A stretch of 38,430 nt of DNA from assembly GCA_007116445.1 (NCBI GenBank), contig SKIM01000207.1:1-38430 (forward strand). The letters are read 5' to 3'. A program made the position numbers and the translations under genes. Below are positions 1 to 7,562 of this stretch, piece by piece (position 1 is the first letter of the stretch; every line of letters starts with the position of its first letter). The notes below the pieces were generated by a model. It did not search any database. It was not told where the DNA came from and saw only the letters and a program-made list of their open reading frames with translations. The stretch comes from Natronohydrobacter sp. (GTDB lineage Bacteria; Pseudomonadota; Alphaproteobacteria; Rhodobacterales; Rhodobacteraceae).

Positions 1-261
1 ATGCTCTGGGGCGATCTGGAAGCTGGACGCCTGACGCCGGAAAGCATGGCGCAAGACCTGCCGCGCTTGCCCAAGACCATAGATTTCACCGTCGATTACC
101 TGCGCACTGGACTACCGCGCGACGCCTATGCCCGCGCCCGCGTCAACCGCTCGGGCCGACGCTATGCCAGCGTCCATGTCGAGGCCTGGCAGGACAACCG
201 CGCGCGACTGTTTGCACAGGCCACAGGTCATTTCCTGATGCCGCAACGCGCGGATGGCTGA
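1..261 (+). CDS. PaaI-type hotdog thioesterase, C-terminal part
   Basis: The frame is open from the first base, so this is probably the C-terminal part of a longer protein; the ATG at base 1 is more likely internal. The visible 86 residues carry the last strands of a hotdog fold: a TIDFTVDYLR strand, then YARARVNRSGRRYASVHVEAW, then an ATGHFLMP-like end typical of PaaI/YdiI acyl-CoA thioesterases, which are usually about 140 residues long. These enzymes hydrolyse acyl-CoA thioesters in the cytoplasm. The acidic/Asn active-site part lies outside the window, so the substrate cannot be suggested. The gene overlaps the following MATE gene by 8 bases, which suggests co-transcription. The family call is fairly safe, but the start is unknown. 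Confidence 0.7.
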   Translation: MLWGDLEAGRLTPESMAQDLPRLPKTIDFTVDYLRTGLPRDAYARARVNRSGRRYASVHVEAWQDNRARLFAQATGHFLMPQRADG

Positions 262-1573
262 CACGGATCTCAGCGACCGGCGGATCCTGAAGATCGCCGT
301 TCCCATCGTGCTGGCCAATCTCTCGGTGCCGCTTCTGGGCGCGGTCGATACAGGCGTGGTCGGGCAGATGGGTGACGCCGCCCCGATTGGGGCCGTGGGG
401 CTTGGCGCAATCATTCTTGCCTCGATCTACTGGATTTTCGGATTTCTGCGCATGGGCACGACGGGGCTCGTCGCGCAGGCGACCGGCGCGGGCGATCTGG
501 CCGAAAGCGGCGCGATCCTGACACGCGGCGTGATGATCGGGCTTGCTGCGGGTGCGGTGATGGTCGCAGGCCAGGCCCTGATCATCTGGGGCGCGTTTCG
601 AATCGCGCCTGCCAGCGTCGAGGTCGAGGCGCTCACCCGCGACTACCTCGCCATCCGCATCTGGGGCGCGCCCGCAACGATTGCGCTTTACGCGGTCAAT
701 GGCTGGCTGATCGCGACCGAGCGCACGCGCGCGGTGCTGGTCTTGCAGCTCTGGATGAACGGGCTGAACATTGCGCTCGATCTGTGGTTCGTGCTGGGCC
801 TCGGCTGGGGCGTGCAGGGCGTGGCGATTGCGACCCTGATCGCAGAACTGAGCGCGCTGGCACTGGGGCTGTGGCTCTGCCGTGCAGCGTTTTCGGGGGC
901 GCAGTGGCGCAACTGGGCGCGGGTCTTCGACCGCGTACGCCTCACGCGCATGTGGGTCGTGAATTCCGACATCATGTTGCGCACAGTCCTGTTGCAGGGC
1001 GCGATGACGGGATTTCTTTTCGTCTCGGCGGGGTTTGGCGATGTGCAACTCGCGGCCAATCAGGTGCTCTGGCAATTCCTGATGATCACCGCATATGCGC
1101 TGGATGGCTTCGCCTTTGCCGCCGAAGCACTGGTCGGGCAAGCCGCAGGCGCGCGCAGGGTGGCGATGATGCGCCGCGCAAGCCTGCGCGCAAGCCGCAT
1201 GGCGCTGATCGCATCAGGGGTGATGGCCATGGGATTCTGGGGGGGCGGGCCATGGGCAATTGATCTGATGACCACATCGCCAGAGGTGCGCGCGGCCGCG
1301 CGCGACTTCCTGCCCTTCGTCGTCGCACTCTCGGTGCTGGGCGTCGGGGCCTATATGCTTGACGGGATCTTCATCGGCGCAACCGGCACGCGCGAGATGC
1401 GCAATACAGTCGCGCTGGCAGTTGCGGTTTACGCATTGATCCTGTTGGTGTTCGTGCCGGTCTGGGGGAATATGGCGCTTTGGGGGGCGCTCATCGTGCT
1501 AAATCTGCTGCGCGGTGTCTTGCTCGGGCTGCTTTATCCGCATCTGGAAGCCCGCGTCGCAAAGGGGGTCTAG
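254..1573 (+). CDS. MATE family efflux transporter (DinF-like)
   Basis: A 439-residue hydrophobic protein with about twelve predicted membrane helices, the usual size and layout of the MATE (multidrug and toxic compound extrusion) family. The N-terminus reads ILKIAVPIVLANLSVPLLGAV followed by DTGVVGQMGD, matching the first MATE helix and its family signature. The two halves are similar, with a second DinF-like repeat around residues 225-420. MATE proteins sit in the inner membrane and export cationic drugs or metabolites using Na+ or H+ gradients. DinF-type members are common single genes in this bacterial family. The start overlaps the end of the thioesterase gene (ATGGCTGA), so both are probably on one transcript. 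The substrate cannot be told from the sequence. Confidence 0.92.
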   Translation: MADTDLSDRRILKIAVPIVLANLSVPLLGAVDTGVVGQMGDAAPIGAVGLGAIILASIYWIFGFLRMGTTGLVAQATGAGDLAESGAILTRGVMIGLAAGAVMVAGQALIIWGAFRIAPASVEVEALTRDYLAIRIWGAPATIALYAVNGWLIATERTRAVLVLQLWMNGLNIALDLWFVLGLGWGVQGVAIATLIAELSALALGLWLCRAAFSGAQWRNWARVFDRVRLTRMWVVNSDIMLRTVLLQGAMTGFLFVSAGFGDVQLAANQVLWQFLMITAYALDGFAFAAEALVGQAAGARRVAMMRRASLRASRMALIASGVMAMGFWGGGPWAIDLMTTSPEVRAAARDFLPFVVALSVLGVGAYMLDGIFIGATGTREMRNTVALAVAVYALILLVFVPVWGNMALWGALIVLNLLRGVLLGLLYPHLEARVAKGV

Positions 1574-1634
1574 GGGCGCTGCCCCTCTGCGGCCAGAGGC
1601 CGCATTCACCCCGGGATATATGAACAAGGATGAA
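1574..1634. repeat. REP-like palindromic intergenic element
   Basis: The gap between the convergent MATE and pyrD genes holds two small palindromes, GGGGCGCTGCCCC and TGCGGCC-AGA-GGCCGCA, followed by CACCCCGGGATAT and a tail ATGAACAAGGATGAAAGA. This order (GC palindromes, a CCCGGGATAT-type core and a GATGAAAGA tail) resembles, from memory, a short repeat found many times between genes in Rhodobacteraceae chromosomes. It may also work as a bidirectional terminator, although a real T-tract is missing. Only one copy lies in this window, so repetition could not be confirmed here. Confidence 0.5.
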
Positions 1635-1637
1635 AGA

Positions 1638-2696
1638 TCAGAGCCATTCGTCGCGTCCGGTGCCGACAGCATCTGACAATGTCGTGAACCCGTCGCGGTC
1701 GAGCAGAGCGAGCAGGCCGCGATTGATCTCGGAGACGAGCGAAAGCCCTTGATAGCTGAGCGCAGTATAGAGCTGCACCACTGTCGCCCCGGCACGAATC
1801 TTCGCATAGGCGTGTTCGGCTGTGGAAATTCCGCCCACGCCAATCAGCGGCATCCTGCCTGCCGTGAGCTGTGACAACCGCGCAAGAATGCGTGTCGAAG
1901 GCTCGAAGAGCGGTGCGCCGGAGAGCCCGCCCTTTTCATGAGCATGCCTGCTTTTCAACCCGTCACGCGCGAGTGTGGTATTTGTAGCAATGATGGCATC
2001 CACACCGCCTTCGGAGGCGACCTCTGCCAGTTCGGCAAGATCACGCTCTGCGAGGTCCGGGGCGATTTTGAGAAAGACGGGGATCGGGCGTTCGAGCGCC
2101 GACCGCGCATGCATCACACCTTCGAGCAAGGCTCCAAGAGCGGCAGCGCCTTGCAGGTCTCGCAAGGATTCGGTGTTCGGCGACGACACGTTGATCGTCG
2201 CGAAGTCGATATGCGCGCCGCAGGTGGCAAGCACGGAAGCGAAATCCTGCGCGCGATCCGCACTGTCCTTGTTCGCCCCCAGATTAAGACCAAGGATCAT
2301 GCCTTCGGGGCGCTTGGCCAGTCGCGCGGCAATCGCAGCCGCGCCGTCATTATTGAAGCCGAAGCGATTGATCACGCCGCGATCTTTTTGCAGGCGGAAC
2401 AAGCGCGGGCGGCGATTGCCCGGCTGCGCGTAGGGTGTGGCGGCGCCGACTTCGACGAAACCAAATCCAACGCGGGAGAGCCCGCGCAAGGCTGCCGCAT
2501 TCTTGTCAAACCCCGCAGCCAGTCCCACGGGATTTGGAATATCCAGTCCCGCCAGCCTGACCTTCAGGCGCGGCGATAGGACTGGGGCAGGCATCGGCAC
2601 CACACCTGAACGCAGCGCCGTGAGTGCCACGCCATGCGCTCTTTCAGGATCTAGGCGACGCAAAAACGCAAGCCCGGTCCGTTCGAGTATGTTCAT
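1638..2696 (-). CDS. pyrD: Dihydroorotate dehydrogenase (quinone), class 2
   Basis: A 352-residue FMN enzyme of pyrimidine synthesis that oxidises dihydroorotate to orotate and passes electrons to the quinone pool at the inner membrane. Class 2 features are visible: an N-terminal helical extension (MNILERTGLAFLRRLDPERA), the FMN-binding segment GLAAGFDKNA, the GAATPYAQPGN loop with RPRLFRL, INRFGFNNDG, the NVSSPNT segment with the class 2 catalytic serine, and VGGISTAEHAYAKI with the phosphate-binding end. The start was set at MNILERT because this matches the family N-terminus; an upstream in-frame extension lies inside the preceding gene. The ATG overlaps the stop of the DUF952 gene by four bases (ATGA), so the two are translationally coupled. 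Confidence 0.96.
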   Translation of the reverse strand: MNILERTGLAFLRRLDPERAHGVALTALRSGVVPMPAPVLSPRLKVRLAGLDIPNPVGLAAGFDKNAAALRGLSRVGFGFVEVGAATPYAQPGNRRPRLFRLQKDRGVINRFGFNNDGAAAIAARLAKRPEGMILGLNLGANKDSADRAQDFASVLATCGAHIDFATINVSSPNTESLRDLQGAAALGALLEGVMHARSALERPIPVFLKIAPDLAERDLAELAEVASEGGVDAIIATNTTLARDGLKSRHAHEKGGLSGAPLFEPSTRILARLSQLTAGRMPLIGVGGISTAEHAYAKIRAGATVVQLYTALSYQGLSLVSEINRGLLALLDRDGFTTLSDAVGTGRDEWL

Positions 2697-3031
2697 ATCA
2701 GCCCCTCGGGAAAAATATGGCCGCTGGCACCGAGCGGCAATGCCTTGTCCCAGGTCACATCCGAGAGGCGCAAGGGACGGTAAAGATGCGGAAACAGCGC
2801 GCCCCCGCGCGATGGCTCCCATTTCAGCTCCGGGCCAAGATCATCAGCACGAACCGCCACAATGACCAGATTACTTTCCTGCGTGAAATGCCGCGCAGCC
2901 GTTTCCATCACCTGCTGCGCAGTCGAGAAATGGATATAGCCATCAGAGATATCGACGGGTGCGCCAAGGGTCTCGCCTCTGGCCACCAGATCGTCCCATT
3001 CAGCGCGGCGGAAAATCTTGTAAATCAGCAT
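2693..3031 (-). CDS. DUF952 domain protein
   Basis: A 112-residue protein starting MLIYKIFRRAEWDDL and containing the DUF952 hallmarks: the GYIHFSTAQQV motif, the VAVRADDLGPELKWEPS strand and the PHLYRPL segment before a final hydrophobic GHIFPEGL end. DUF952 proteins are small, cytoplasmic and of unknown function; their fold resembles ADP-ribosyltransferase-type domains, but activity is not established. The reading frame continues far upstream without a stop, but MLIYK is the family N-terminus, so the shorter start was chosen. Its stop overlaps the pyrD start (ATGA), an arrangement common in this family of bacteria, and the two should share one promoter upstream. Confidence 0.88.
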   Translation of the reverse strand: MLIYKIFRRAEWDDLVARGETLGAPVDISDGYIHFSTAQQVMETAARHFTQESNLVIVAVRADDLGPELKWEPSRGGALFPHLYRPLRLSDVTWDKALPLGASGHIFPEGLI

Positions 3032-3377
3032 GGCACGTCTTTTGCCCAAAGCTGCGGAGGGCGTCAATCTCTGAGAACGCGATCTGGCGAAAGGGCAAGG
3101 GCCTGCCGACGATGCGTCGGTTCCATATCCGACTGGCAATGCTGTTTTGAAATATTGCCACCGCCCCTCTGCCGAGCATGGATCCTCGACTGTCGCAAGA
3201 TATGCTGCTGGACACGCATCAAACGCCGCCCAATCAGGCTGACCCGAAGGCACACCAATCATGAGTTCACTCATCAACACGGAGATGATACGCCCTAGCA
3301 TCGGGTCTGGAATGCACTGTCTGGTTGATTGCGGGCATCGAAAATCAGGTGCATCACAGCTTGCCACTATCGCTGTG
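3032..3377. other. Intergenic region without a recognisable gene
   Basis: About 345 bases separate the DUF952 start from the stop of the first Lrp regulator (both minus strand). Several frames are open, but none gives a protein I recognise or has a good ribosome site. The part next to DUF952 should hold the DUF952-pyrD promoter. An inverted repeat TGGCAAT-N13-ATTGCCA spans 3134-3160. Close to the Lrp stop, CACAGC (3355-3360) and GCTGTG (3372-3377) could form a weak hairpin that ends the Lrp transcript. Confidence 0.5.
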
Positions 3378-3833
3378 CTAGAGTGGCCCGGACAGGCGTT
3401 CCTCGCTGAGCAGGACATTGGCATCGACCGCGCCGACCCCCGGCAAGGTCATGATCCGGCGGCGCAACACACGTTCGAAATCGGCCAGATCACGCGCCAC
3501 CACCCGCAGCCGGTAGTCATAGAGCCCGAGCACATGCTGCACGCTCTGGACTTCGGGGATGGCCACAACGGCACGTTCAAAATCCGCCAGCGCGACGCGG
3601 CCCTTGGCTGCGAGGCTGATCCCGAGAAAGACTGTAACCCCGAAGCCCAATGCCTCCAGGTCGAGATCGACGCGCTGGCGCGCGATCACCCCAGCTTCGC
3701 GAAGCCGCTTTACGCGCCGCCATGCTGCAGGCTGGCTCAGCCCGAGCTTTCGACCCAGCGCGCCGGCACTCTGCGTGGCATCTTCGCTCAGAGCGCGCAA
3801 AATTTCACGGTCCAGATCATCGAGCGTGATCAT
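3378..3833 (-). CDS. Lrp/AsnC family transcriptional regulator
   Basis: A 151-residue regulator of the usual Lrp length. Residues 1-60 form the AsnC-type helix-turn-helix: LDDLDREILRALSEDATQSAG, then KLGLSQPAAWRRVKRLREAGVI with the recognition helix. Residues 70-145 form the RAM ligand-binding/oligomerisation domain (VQSVQHVLGLYDYRLRVVARDL, then ILxLPGVGxVDANVLLSE-like end). Such proteins respond to amino acids and wrap DNA as octamers. It lies 40 bases downstream of a second Lrp gene on the same strand, with ilvC divergent beyond that, so control of branched-chain amino acid genes is a reasonable inference. No strong Shine-Dalgarno is seen before its ATG. Confidence 0.92.
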   Translation of the reverse strand: MITLDDLDREILRALSEDATQSAGALGRKLGLSQPAAWRRVKRLREAGVIARQRVDLDLEALGFGVTVFLGISLAAKGRVALADFERAVVAIPEVQSVQHVLGLYDYRLRVVARDLADFERVLRRRIMTLPGVGAVDANVLLSEERLSGPL

Positions 3834-3873
3834 AGGCGCAGTGTCATCTTGGATATTTGGGATACCAGAATGA

Positions 3874-4332
3874 TCACAATGGAAGGCTCCCTTCGGATTT
3901 GATGTCGGAGAGGTGCATCAGTGCTTCGAGATCGGAGATATGGGGCAAGGCCAGAATTCTGTCGCGATACAGTTCACGGTAATGGGCCATATCGCGCGCG
4001 ATGACATTCAGACGCATATCGACACGACCCAGAAAACTCTGGATTTCCAGAACCTCGGGCACAAGGCGGGCCGCGGAGGTGAATTCTTCAAAGGCGCGCG
4101 GGGTGGTCTTGTCCAGCGTAATACGCAGGCTGACTTCTACCTCATAGCCGAGCGCGCGCCAGTTGATCACAGCGCGCTGGCCACGCAGGATGCCGGCGCT
4201 GCGCAGCCGCTCCAGCCTGCGCCAGCACGTCGCCTCGGTCACATGGGCGCGAGCTGCAAGCTCCGCCGTGCTGGCCTCGGGTGTAGCGATAAGCTGACGG
4301 AGCAGCCTGCGATCACTGTCGTCAATACGAAT
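3874..4332 (-). CDS. Lrp/AsnC family regulator with non-standard or frameshifted start
   Basis: The protein is clearly an Lrp/AsnC regulator: IDDSDRRLLRQL, TAELAARAHVTEATCWRRLERL (helix-turn-helix) and a complete RAM domain ending at LMHLSDIKSEG. No ATG, GTG or TTG lies in frame before the HTH; the first such codon is a GTG inside the HTH. Two readings fit. One is an ATT start (taken here, 152 residues) seven bases after a GGAG. The other is a one-base insertion in an A run (plus-strand T run 4335-4339): with four A instead of five, an ATG at 4345 would read in frame as MEKIIRIDDSDRR, a normal Lrp start. As it stands that ATG gives only a seven-residue peptide. It faces ilvC and precedes a second Lrp gene. 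Confidence 0.75.
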   Translation of the reverse strand: MRIDDSDRRLLRQLIATPEASTAELAARAHVTEATCWRRLERLRSAGILRGQRAVINWRALGYEVEVSLRITLDKTTPRAFEEFTSAARLVPEVLEIQSFLGRVDMRLNVIARDMAHYRELYRDRILALPHISDLEALMHLSDIKSEGSLPL

Positions 4333-4401
4333 GATTTTTCTCCATATTTTTATAAGAACGAATGTTTATTGCAGGTATATGCCATAATCAGAGGAAAAAG
4401 A

Positions 4402-4430
4402 AATCTTAAATCAGATGGTTTGCCTATACT
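4402..4430 (+). promoter_or_regulatory. Candidate ilvC promoter
   Basis: A good -10 hexamer TATACT (4425-4430) sits 35 bases upstream of the ilvC ATG, in the AT-rich gap between ilvC and the divergent Lrp gene. At 17 bases upstream the -35 position reads AATCTT, a poor match, so the promoter may need an activator such as the neighbouring Lrp protein. This role is inference. Confidence 0.4.
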
Positions 4431-4465
4431 GCGTTCCGGAAACAAAGCAGCAAGGAGGACGGCAG

Positions 4466-5488
4466 ATGCGCGTCTATTATGATCGCGATTGCGATGTGAA
4501 CCTGATCAAGGACAAGAAAGTGGCGATCCTGGGCTATGGCAGCCAGGGTCATGCCCATGCGCTCAACCTGCGCGATTCGGGCGCGAAGAACATCGTCATC
4601 GCGCTCCGCGAAGGCTCGGGCAGCGCCAAGAAATGCGAAGCCGAAGGGCTGCAGGTCATGGGGATCGCGGAAGCGGCGGCTTGGTGCGACGTGATCATGT
4701 TCACCATGCCCGACGAATTGCAGGCTGAGACATACAAGAAATATGTCCATGACAATCTGCGCGAAGGGGCAGCCATTGCCTTTGCCCATGGTCTGAACGT
4801 GCATTTCGGCCTGATCGAACCCAAGCCCGGTGTCGATGTTATCATGATGGCGCCCAAAGGCCCCGGCCACACCGTGCGCAGCGAATACACCAAAGGCGGC
4901 GGCGTGCCGTGTCTGGTGGCCGTGCATCAGGATGCAACCGGCAAGGCCATGGAAATCGGGCTGTCCTATTGCTCTGCCATTGGCGGCGGGCGCTCGGGCA
5001 TCATCGAGACGAATTTCCGTCAGGAATGCGAAACCGACCTCTTTGGTGAACAGGCCGTGCTCTGTGGTGGCTTGGTTGAGCTGATTCGCATGGGGTTCGA
5101 GACGCTTGTTGAAGCAGGTTATGAGCCTGAAATGGCCTATTTCGAGTGCCTGCACGAGGTCAAACTGATCGTCGACCTAATCTATGAAGGCGGCATCGCC
5201 AACATGAATTACTCGATCTCAAACACTGCGGAATATGGTGAATATGTCTCTGGCCCACGCATCCTGCCCTATGCCGAAACCAAGGCGCGCATGAAAGAGG
5301 TTCTGAGCGACATCCAGACCGGCAAATTCGTGCGTGATTTCATGCAGGAAAACGCGGTCGGCCAACCCTTCTTCAAAGCGACACGCCGCATCAATGACGA
5401 GCATCAGATCGAACAGGTCGGCGCAAAGCTGCGCGAGATGATGCCGTGGATCTCGGCGGGCAAGATGGTCGACAAGTCGCGGAACTGA
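4466..5488 (+). CDS. ilvC: Ketol-acid reductoisomerase (NADP+), class I
   Basis: A 340-residue class I enzyme of valine, leucine and isoleucine synthesis that isomerises and reduces acetolactate or acetohydroxybutyrate using Mg2+ and NADPH. The Rossmann domain (residues 1-180) shows GYGSQGHAHALNLRDSG, IALREGSGS (phosphate-binding loop of the NADPH type) and MMAPKGPGHTVRSEY. The knotted helical domain carries metal ligands in ETDLFGEQAVLCGG and the ECLHEVKLIVDLI and NMNYSISNTAEYGEY helices. The ATG follows a strong AAGGAGG at eight bases, and the frame upstream of it is not family-like, so this start is firm. The gene is monocistronic: a terminator follows at once. The two Lrp genes on the other side are likely regulators. 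Confidence 0.98.
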   Translation: MRVYYDRDCDVNLIKDKKVAILGYGSQGHAHALNLRDSGAKNIVIALREGSGSAKKCEAEGLQVMGIAEAAAWCDVIMFTMPDELQAETYKKYVHDNLREGAAIAFAHGLNVHFGLIEPKPGVDVIMMAPKGPGHTVRSEYTKGGGVPCLVAVHQDATGKAMEIGLSYCSAIGGGRSGIIETNFRQECETDLFGEQAVLCGGLVELIRMGFETLVEAGYEPEMAYFECLHEVKLIVDLIYEGGIANMNYSISNTAEYGEYVSGPRILPYAETKARMKEVLSDIQTGKFVRDFMQENAVGQPFFKATRRINDEHQIEQVGAKLREMMPWISAGKMVDKSRN

Positions 5489-5508
5489 TTGGCGCAGATC
5501 GCAGATCA

Positions 5509-5534
5509 GGAAAGGGGGCCTCGGCCCCCTTTCC
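5509..5534 (+). terminator. Rho-independent terminator of ilvC
   Basis: A perfect 10-bp stem GGAAAGGGGG / CCCCCTTTCC with a six-base loop lies 20 bases after the ilvC stop. The following CGTTTG is only a weak T-tract. It also lies just past the stop of the small minus-strand gene, so it could act in both directions. Confidence 0.75.
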
Positions 5535-5551
5535 CGTTTGAAGAAAGACTG

Positions 5552-5761
5552 TCAGCGCTTGGCGGTGACGAGCTCTCTGGGCTCCTGGTGCCCTTTGAGA
5601 AATGCAACACCGCCTTGCGGACCATCCTTGGCCAGCGCCGATTTGGGCACATTAGGATCAGCAGCGCGGGCTTGAACCGCTTTTTTGTTGATCAGCGCAA
5701 ACACGATCACGAAGAGCAAGGTAAACATGAACAGGACGGGGACGATCGAAGCGAAATCCAT
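5552..5761 (-). CDS. Small single-pass membrane protein, unknown
   Basis: A 69-residue protein with a hydrophobic helix at about residues 4-24 (ASIVPVLFMFTLLFVIVFAL), followed by a basic segment NKKAVQARAADP and a soluble, mildly charged tail. The positive charges after the helix suggest the tail stays in the cytoplasm. I do not recognise the family. It is probably real: AAAAGGAAA lies six bases before the ATG, the amino-acid pattern is sensible, and no overlapping gene explains the frame. It lies downstream of DUF1285 on the same strand, 108 bases away, and ends close to the ilvC terminator. Confidence 0.6.
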   Translation of the reverse strand: MDFASIVPVLFMFTLLFVIVFALINKKAVQARAADPNVPKSALAKDGPQGGVAFLKGHQEPRELVTAKR

Positions 5762-5869
5762 GTCGTTTCCTTTTCTGGTTGAGTGACTTGTCGACAGTCA
5801 ACGTGCGCCTGCTGTTTCCGTTCCACCGCACAACCAGATCTCTGTGACGGATGCCCGAACTGTGCAGTT

Positions 5870-6475
5870 TCAGTCAGGCATTTCGCTGGCAGGTATCACC
5901 GGAAAGAACCTGCCTGACGACCAAAGGCCAAACCAGTCGCGGCCCTCATGCGGCTCTGTCACGCCCAGCTCGACCAAACGATAAAAGCTTTTGCGGTCAA
6001 TCAGCGCCTCCAGTCCGGCGCGGACCATGACGTAGGGCGCAGGCTCGCCTGTTTGCGGGTCGCGGGTGACGCGGAGGGGCGCGTCTGGCCCGGCGACAGT
6101 TTCGTCGCCCAGATTGGTCACAAAGGTCAGCCGTTGATCCCGCCCCTGCCCTTCCGCGCGGAAATCAACCGCGACAAATGGCGCGTCATCGACGGTGATC
6201 CCGACTTTCTCGACCGGCGTGACCAGGAAATAGCGTCCATCCTCGCGCTTCAGGATCGTCGAAAACAGCCGCACTAGCGCCGGGCGTCCGATTGGCGTTC
6301 CTTCATAAAACCATGTCCCATCCCGCGCGATCCGCATATCCAGATCACCGCAAAAAGGCGGATCCCACAAATGCACCGGCGGCAGTCCCTTGCCCCGCGA
6401 CGCTGCGCGCGCCGCATCTGCTAGCGTGTCGGCTTTTGGTGTCACGGTATTTTGTTCGCTTGAGCTTTTTGCCAT
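5870..6475 (-). CDS. DUF1285 family protein
   Basis: A 201-residue cytoplasmic protein matching DUF1285: PPVHLWDPPFCGDLDMRIARDGTWFYEGTPIGR at the start of the domain, then LVRLFSTILKREDGRYFLVTPVEKVGI, VDDAPFVAVDF and a C-terminal YVMVRAGLEALIDRKSFYRLVELG segment. Members form a beta-rich fold with two similar halves; function is unknown. The start at MAKSSSEQ was chosen because the frame upstream loses family character. The gene is divergent from moxR with only about 80 bases between starts, so the two promoters probably overlap. Confidence 0.85.
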   Translation of the reverse strand: MAKSSSEQNTVTPKADTLADAARAASRGKGLPPVHLWDPPFCGDLDMRIARDGTWFYEGTPIGRPALVRLFSTILKREDGRYFLVTPVEKVGITVDDAPFVAVDFRAEGQGRDQRLTFVTNLGDETVAGPDAPLRVTRDPQTGEPAPYVMVRAGLEALIDRKSFYRLVELGVTEPHEGRDWFGLWSSGRFFPVIPASEMPD

Positions 6476-6554
6476 TGGCCCACCATGTAATATGTCAGAC
6501 AGTAAAGATAGGGCAGCATTGTCCATCGTCACGCACAGGACAAGGACCGCAGAT

Positions 6555-7562
6555 ATGACGACACAGGCTGAATTGGTCTCGGAAATCGAGGCGCTGGGCG
6601 ACAAGCTGGCCGAGGCGCGTAACAGCATCAATCGCCGGTTCATCGGGCAGAAGCGGGTTGTGGACCTGACGTTAACGGCGATGCTATGCGGTGGACATGG
6701 ATTGCTGATCGGCCTGCCCGGTCTGGGCAAGACTCGGTTGGTGGATACGCTTTCGACCGTGATGGGACTGCGGGGCAGTCGGATCCAGTTCACGCCCGAT
6801 CTGATGCCCGCCGATATTCTGGGGTCAGAGGTTCTGGATGTCGCTGAGGATGGCAAACGCGCCTTCCGTTTCATCGAAGGGCCTATTTTCTGTCAGCTGC
6901 TGATGGCCGATGAGATCAACCGCGCCAGCCCGCGCACGCAGGCCGCGCTCTTGCAGGCCATGCAGGAAGGTGAAGTCACTGTCGCGGGCGCCCATCATGC
7001 GCTGGAGCGCCCCTTTCATGTGCTCGCCACCCAAAACCCGATTGAACAGGAAGGCACCTATCCCTTGCCCGAAGCGCAGCTGGACCGGTTCCTTGTCCAG
7101 ATCGATGTGGAATATCCCGATCGCGCCACTGAACGCGATATCCTGCTGGCGACGACGGGCGAAGGCGAAGGCGAAGCGCATGAGGTATTCAGCGCGAGCG
7201 ACCTGCTCACGGCACAACGCCTGTTGCGGCGCATGCCAGTGGGCGAGGGTGTCGTGGATGCCATCCTTGATCTGGTGCGCGCCTGCCGCCCGAATGAAGC
7301 TGACGCCCATCCCGCCGTGAAAGACACGGTCAGCTGGGGGCCGGGCCCTCGCGCCGCGCAAGCGCTGATGTTGACAGTCCGGGCGCGCGCGCTGCTCGAC
7401 GGGCGGCTGGTGCCTTCGGTCGAAGATGTGGCGGCCATGGCGCGGCCGGTTCTGCTGCACCGCATGGCGCTTGGGTTTGCAGCCCGGGCGCGCGGCGAAA
7501 ATCTTGGTGCCGTCATTGACCGTGTGACCGAAACCGCCACCCGGATCGAGGTGGCAGCTTGA
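6555..7562 (+). CDS. MoxR family AAA+ ATPase
   Basis: A 335-residue AAA+ ATPase of the MoxR group. Walker A is GLPGLGKT (residues 53-60), Walker B LLMADE (115-120), followed by INRASPRTQAALLQAMQE; sensor 1 is ATQNP (158-162) and LPEAQLDRF (171-179) precedes the lid. The C-terminal helical lid contains WGPGPRAAQAL. MoxR ATPases work as chaperone-like remodelers with VWA-domain partners, which are encoded just downstream. The start was set at MTTQAEL because AAGGA lies about nine bases before it; an upstream ATG (6492) would add 21 unlike residues. It is the first gene of a four-gene overlapping operon. Confidence 0.95.
   Translation: MTTQAELVSEIEALGDKLAEARNSINRRFIGQKRVVDLTLTAMLCGGHGLLIGLPGLGKTRLVDTLSTVMGLRGSRIQFTPDLMPADILGSEVLDVAEDGKRAFRFIEGPIFCQLLMADEINRASPRTQAALLQAMQEGEVTVAGAHHALERPFHVLATQNPIEQEGTYPLPEAQLDRFLVQIDVEYPDRATERDILLATTGEGEGEAHEVFSASDLLTAQRLLRRMPVGEGVVDAILDLVRACRPNEADAHPAVKDTVSWGPGPRAAQALMLTVRARALLDGRLVPSVEDVAAMARPVLLHRMALGFAARARGENLGAVIDRVTETATRIEVAA

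Noticed and set aside
143..1141. A 332-codon open frame on the minus strand, inside the MATE gene
   Set aside because: Antisense shadow of a clear MATE gene; composition (Arg, His, Gln, Asp, Pro) is unlike a real protein and no ribosome site is seen.
2697..2822. Longer start for pyrD
   Set aside because: The upstream in-frame ATG adds 42 residues overlapping the DUF952 gene and unlike any PyrD; MNILERT is the family start.
4415..4465. Longer start for ilvC
   Set aside because: The extra 17 residues overlap the promoter -10 and the AAGGAGG ribosome site that belongs to the ATG at 4466.
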